Shown here: piece after piece, positions 62,960 to 64,000 of the stretch
Layout of the letters: the number at the start of each line of letters is the position of its first letter
How positions within the stretch are numbered: the first letter of the stretch is position 1
NCBI GenBank assembly: GCA_963829995.1
Contig: CAWHKW010000022.1
Location: forward strand, 372,001 to 436,000
Origin: JACCZX01 sp963829995
GTDB taxonomy: Bacteria > Pseudomonadota > Gammaproteobacteria > Burkholderiales > Burkholderiaceae_F
Direction of reading: 5' to 3'
Length of the DNA: 64,000 bases
Position numbers and translations under genes: made by a program
The notes under the pieces: generated by a model
The model's database searches: none
Told to the model about the DNA's origin: nothing
What the model saw: the letters and a program-made list of their open reading frames with translations, nothing else

Positions 62960-63229
62960 TTAACGCGCAGTACCGCGGCGAAACAGATTGACGATCGCCA
63001 GCAGAATGACAGCGCCCAGCAGCGAAACGACCAATGCGCCTACGCTCAGCGCTCCCTGATTGATCGTGGGTACGCCCACCAGTGGAGAGATGAGCCAGCC
63101 GCCAAGCATTGCGCCGACGATGCCGACAATGATGTTGAGGAAGATGCCCTGCTGCCCATCGGTGCGCATAATCATGCTTGCTACCCAGCCGATCAAACCG
63201 CCGACAACCAACCAAATGATGAAATTCAT
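62960..63229 (-). CDS. GlsB/YeaQ/YmgE family stress membrane protein (copy 2)
   Basis: An 89-aa protein starting MNFIIWLVVGG and ending NLFRRGTAR, with three hydrophobic segments. It differs from the copy at 1495-1767 at only a minority of positions. The longer frame from 63337 is rejected because the family start is at 63229 with GGGAGAG upstream. No sigma-54 site was found here, unlike copy 1, so the two copies are probably controlled differently. Confidence 0.88.
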   Translation of the reverse strand: MNFIIWLVVGGLIGWVASMIMRTDGQQGIFLNIIVGIVGAMLGGWLISPLVGVPTINQGALSVGALVVSLLGAVILLAIVNLFRRGTAR

Positions 63230-63366
63230 GTTTCTCTCTCCCGGTGAAGGTGAAGTACAGCGACAGAAAGTTTGCCACACCCATATGGCATTGCCGGCCA
63301 ACCTGACAAACGGCAAGTGCCCGTAATCGGCAAACACGCAAAGATCATTCCAGCCTCATTGACTTA

Positions 63367-64000
63367 ATGGCACTGACACAACTTTGGGCCTCACCGTTTG
63401 GACTGGCGGCCGTTGCCTTCGGAATCCTTGGCGCGCTGCTCCTGCTCTCGGGCCTCGGCGCGCTGCTTCGGTTACGCCCAGTTCGATTCATTTCACGCAC
63501 GATCTTCGGCTTGCTGCTGTTGGCAGTCGGCGCACTGGCAGCAACGATCGCGATCGGTACGCATGGCTACACGGCGCTGACTCGCGAAGATGTTGCGGCA
63601 AAGCTACTGGTACAGCCAACCGGTCCGCAGCGATTTACGGCGACGGTGCGCTATCCCGACCTGCGCGAGGTCAAATTTGAACTCGCGGGTGACGAGGTCT
63701 ACGTCGATGCGCAAATTCTCAAATGGAAACCGATGGCCAACGTGCTGGGGCTGCACACCGCTTATGAGCTTGATCGTATTGCCGGGCGATATCGTGCGAT
63801 CGAGAACGAGCGCTCGGCGACACGCACCGTGTTTCCGCTGAGCCGCGACAAGCCGCTGGACCTGTTTGATCTGCGGCAGCGCTACACATTCCTGGCGCCG
63901 CTGCTCGACGCGGAATACGGATCGGCGAGCTACGTTGCGGTTTCGCGTCCGGCGGAAATCGAACTGCGCATTTCAACCACTGGCTTGCTGATGCGCGAGA
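63367..64000 (+). CDS. Membrane protein of unknown function, cut by the window edge
   Basis: From the ATG at 63367 the frame is open for 211 codons to the edge; the C-terminus is missing. Two hydrophobic segments lie at about residues 8-34 and 43-64. A likely periplasmic domain follows (YTALTREDVAAKLLVQPTG, then FTATVRYPD and EVYVDAQILKWKPMANVLGL). Proteins of this kind are annotated as multidrug efflux related in some genomes, but nothing here shows transport. It is divergent from the GlsB gene, 137 bases away. Confidence 0.75.
   Translation, partial: MALTQLWASPFGLAAVAFGILGALLLLSGLGALLRLRPVRFISRTIFGLLLLAVGALAATIAIGTHGYTALTREDVAAKLLVQPTGPQRFTATVRYPDLREVKFELAGDEVYVDAQILKWKPMANVLGLHTAYELDRIAGRYRAIENERSATRTVFPLSRDKPLDLFDLRQRYTFLAPLLDAEYGSASYVAVSRPAEIELRISTTGLLMRE

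Noticed and set aside
63230..63366. Sigma-54 promoter for the second GlsB gene
   Set aside because: GG and GC elements are present but not at the required spacing on the minus strand.

Overview
The window looks like a contiguous piece of a GC-rich betaproteobacterial chromosome, most likely Burkholderiales. The evidence is a Bug-type (tripartite tricarboxylate) solute receptor, a phasin, a homodimeric AceE pyruvate dehydrogenase with a lipoyl domain on E3, the block glnA - DUF4124-like gene - ntrB - ntrC, and a betaproteobacterial proteasome homologue inside the pyruvate dehydrogenase operon. No genus is claimed. No rRNA, tRNA, CRISPR array, prophage or transposase gene was recognised. Coding density is very high; the only gene-free stretch above 300 bases (42148-42607) is filled by structured repeats.

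Left region (1-4.8 kb): an envelope-stress block. It holds a lipocalin fusion cut by the window edge, a YqjE holin-like protein, a YqjD/DUF883 protein, a GlsB/YeaQ membrane protein, an 80-aa small protein, an orphan sigma-54 activator, a BON-domain lipoprotein and a small disordered protein. Three sigma-54 (-24/-12) promoter matches lie here, one of them perfect, and they suggest a local regulon around the activator. Next (4.8-14.4 kb) come core genes: greB convergent with a RelA/SpoT enzyme, rpoZ, gmk, a YicC nuclease, a Ser/Thr kinase and PP2C phosphatase pair, and rph-rdgB-hemW with overlapping start and stop codons.

14.6-19.3 kb is the nitrogen-control locus. glnA has a sigma-54 promoter, and ntrC is split by a +1 frameshift just before its DNA-binding domain. 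19.5-25 kb has an RND efflux adaptor and pump, a 2TM protein, and a membrane protein with a BRO-N-like domain whose C-terminus is encoded by a dispersed repeat. 25.1-32.4 kb (minus strand) holds two tandem DUF4124/glutaredoxin-like proteins, prlC, folD and a FixL/FixJ-like two-component pair divergent from the PDH operon.

32.5-39.4 kb is aceE-aceF-(proteasome homologue)-lpdA. A frameshifted G8-domain gene, rpiA and a TIGR02117-family gene follow. At 42.16-42.59 kb two copies of the same structured repeat stand head to head. The rest is yggX, argA, hrpA, a CinA-like domain protein, phaP, an EamA transporter, a thioesterase, a nitroreductase, a tartrate/D-malate dehydrogenase-type enzyme, cfa, a Bug receptor, a PBP7-like peptidase, and a minus-strand run (glsB paralogue, NUDIX, aat, bpt, pyrD, thpR, iclR).

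The most interesting signals are: the repeat family, whose three copies keep base pairing through compensatory changes; the local sigma-54 stress regulon; the proteasome homologue co-translated with E2 and E3; the holin-like/lipocalin fusion; and two +1 frameshifts (ntrC and the G8 gene) that are either assembly errors or real lesions.
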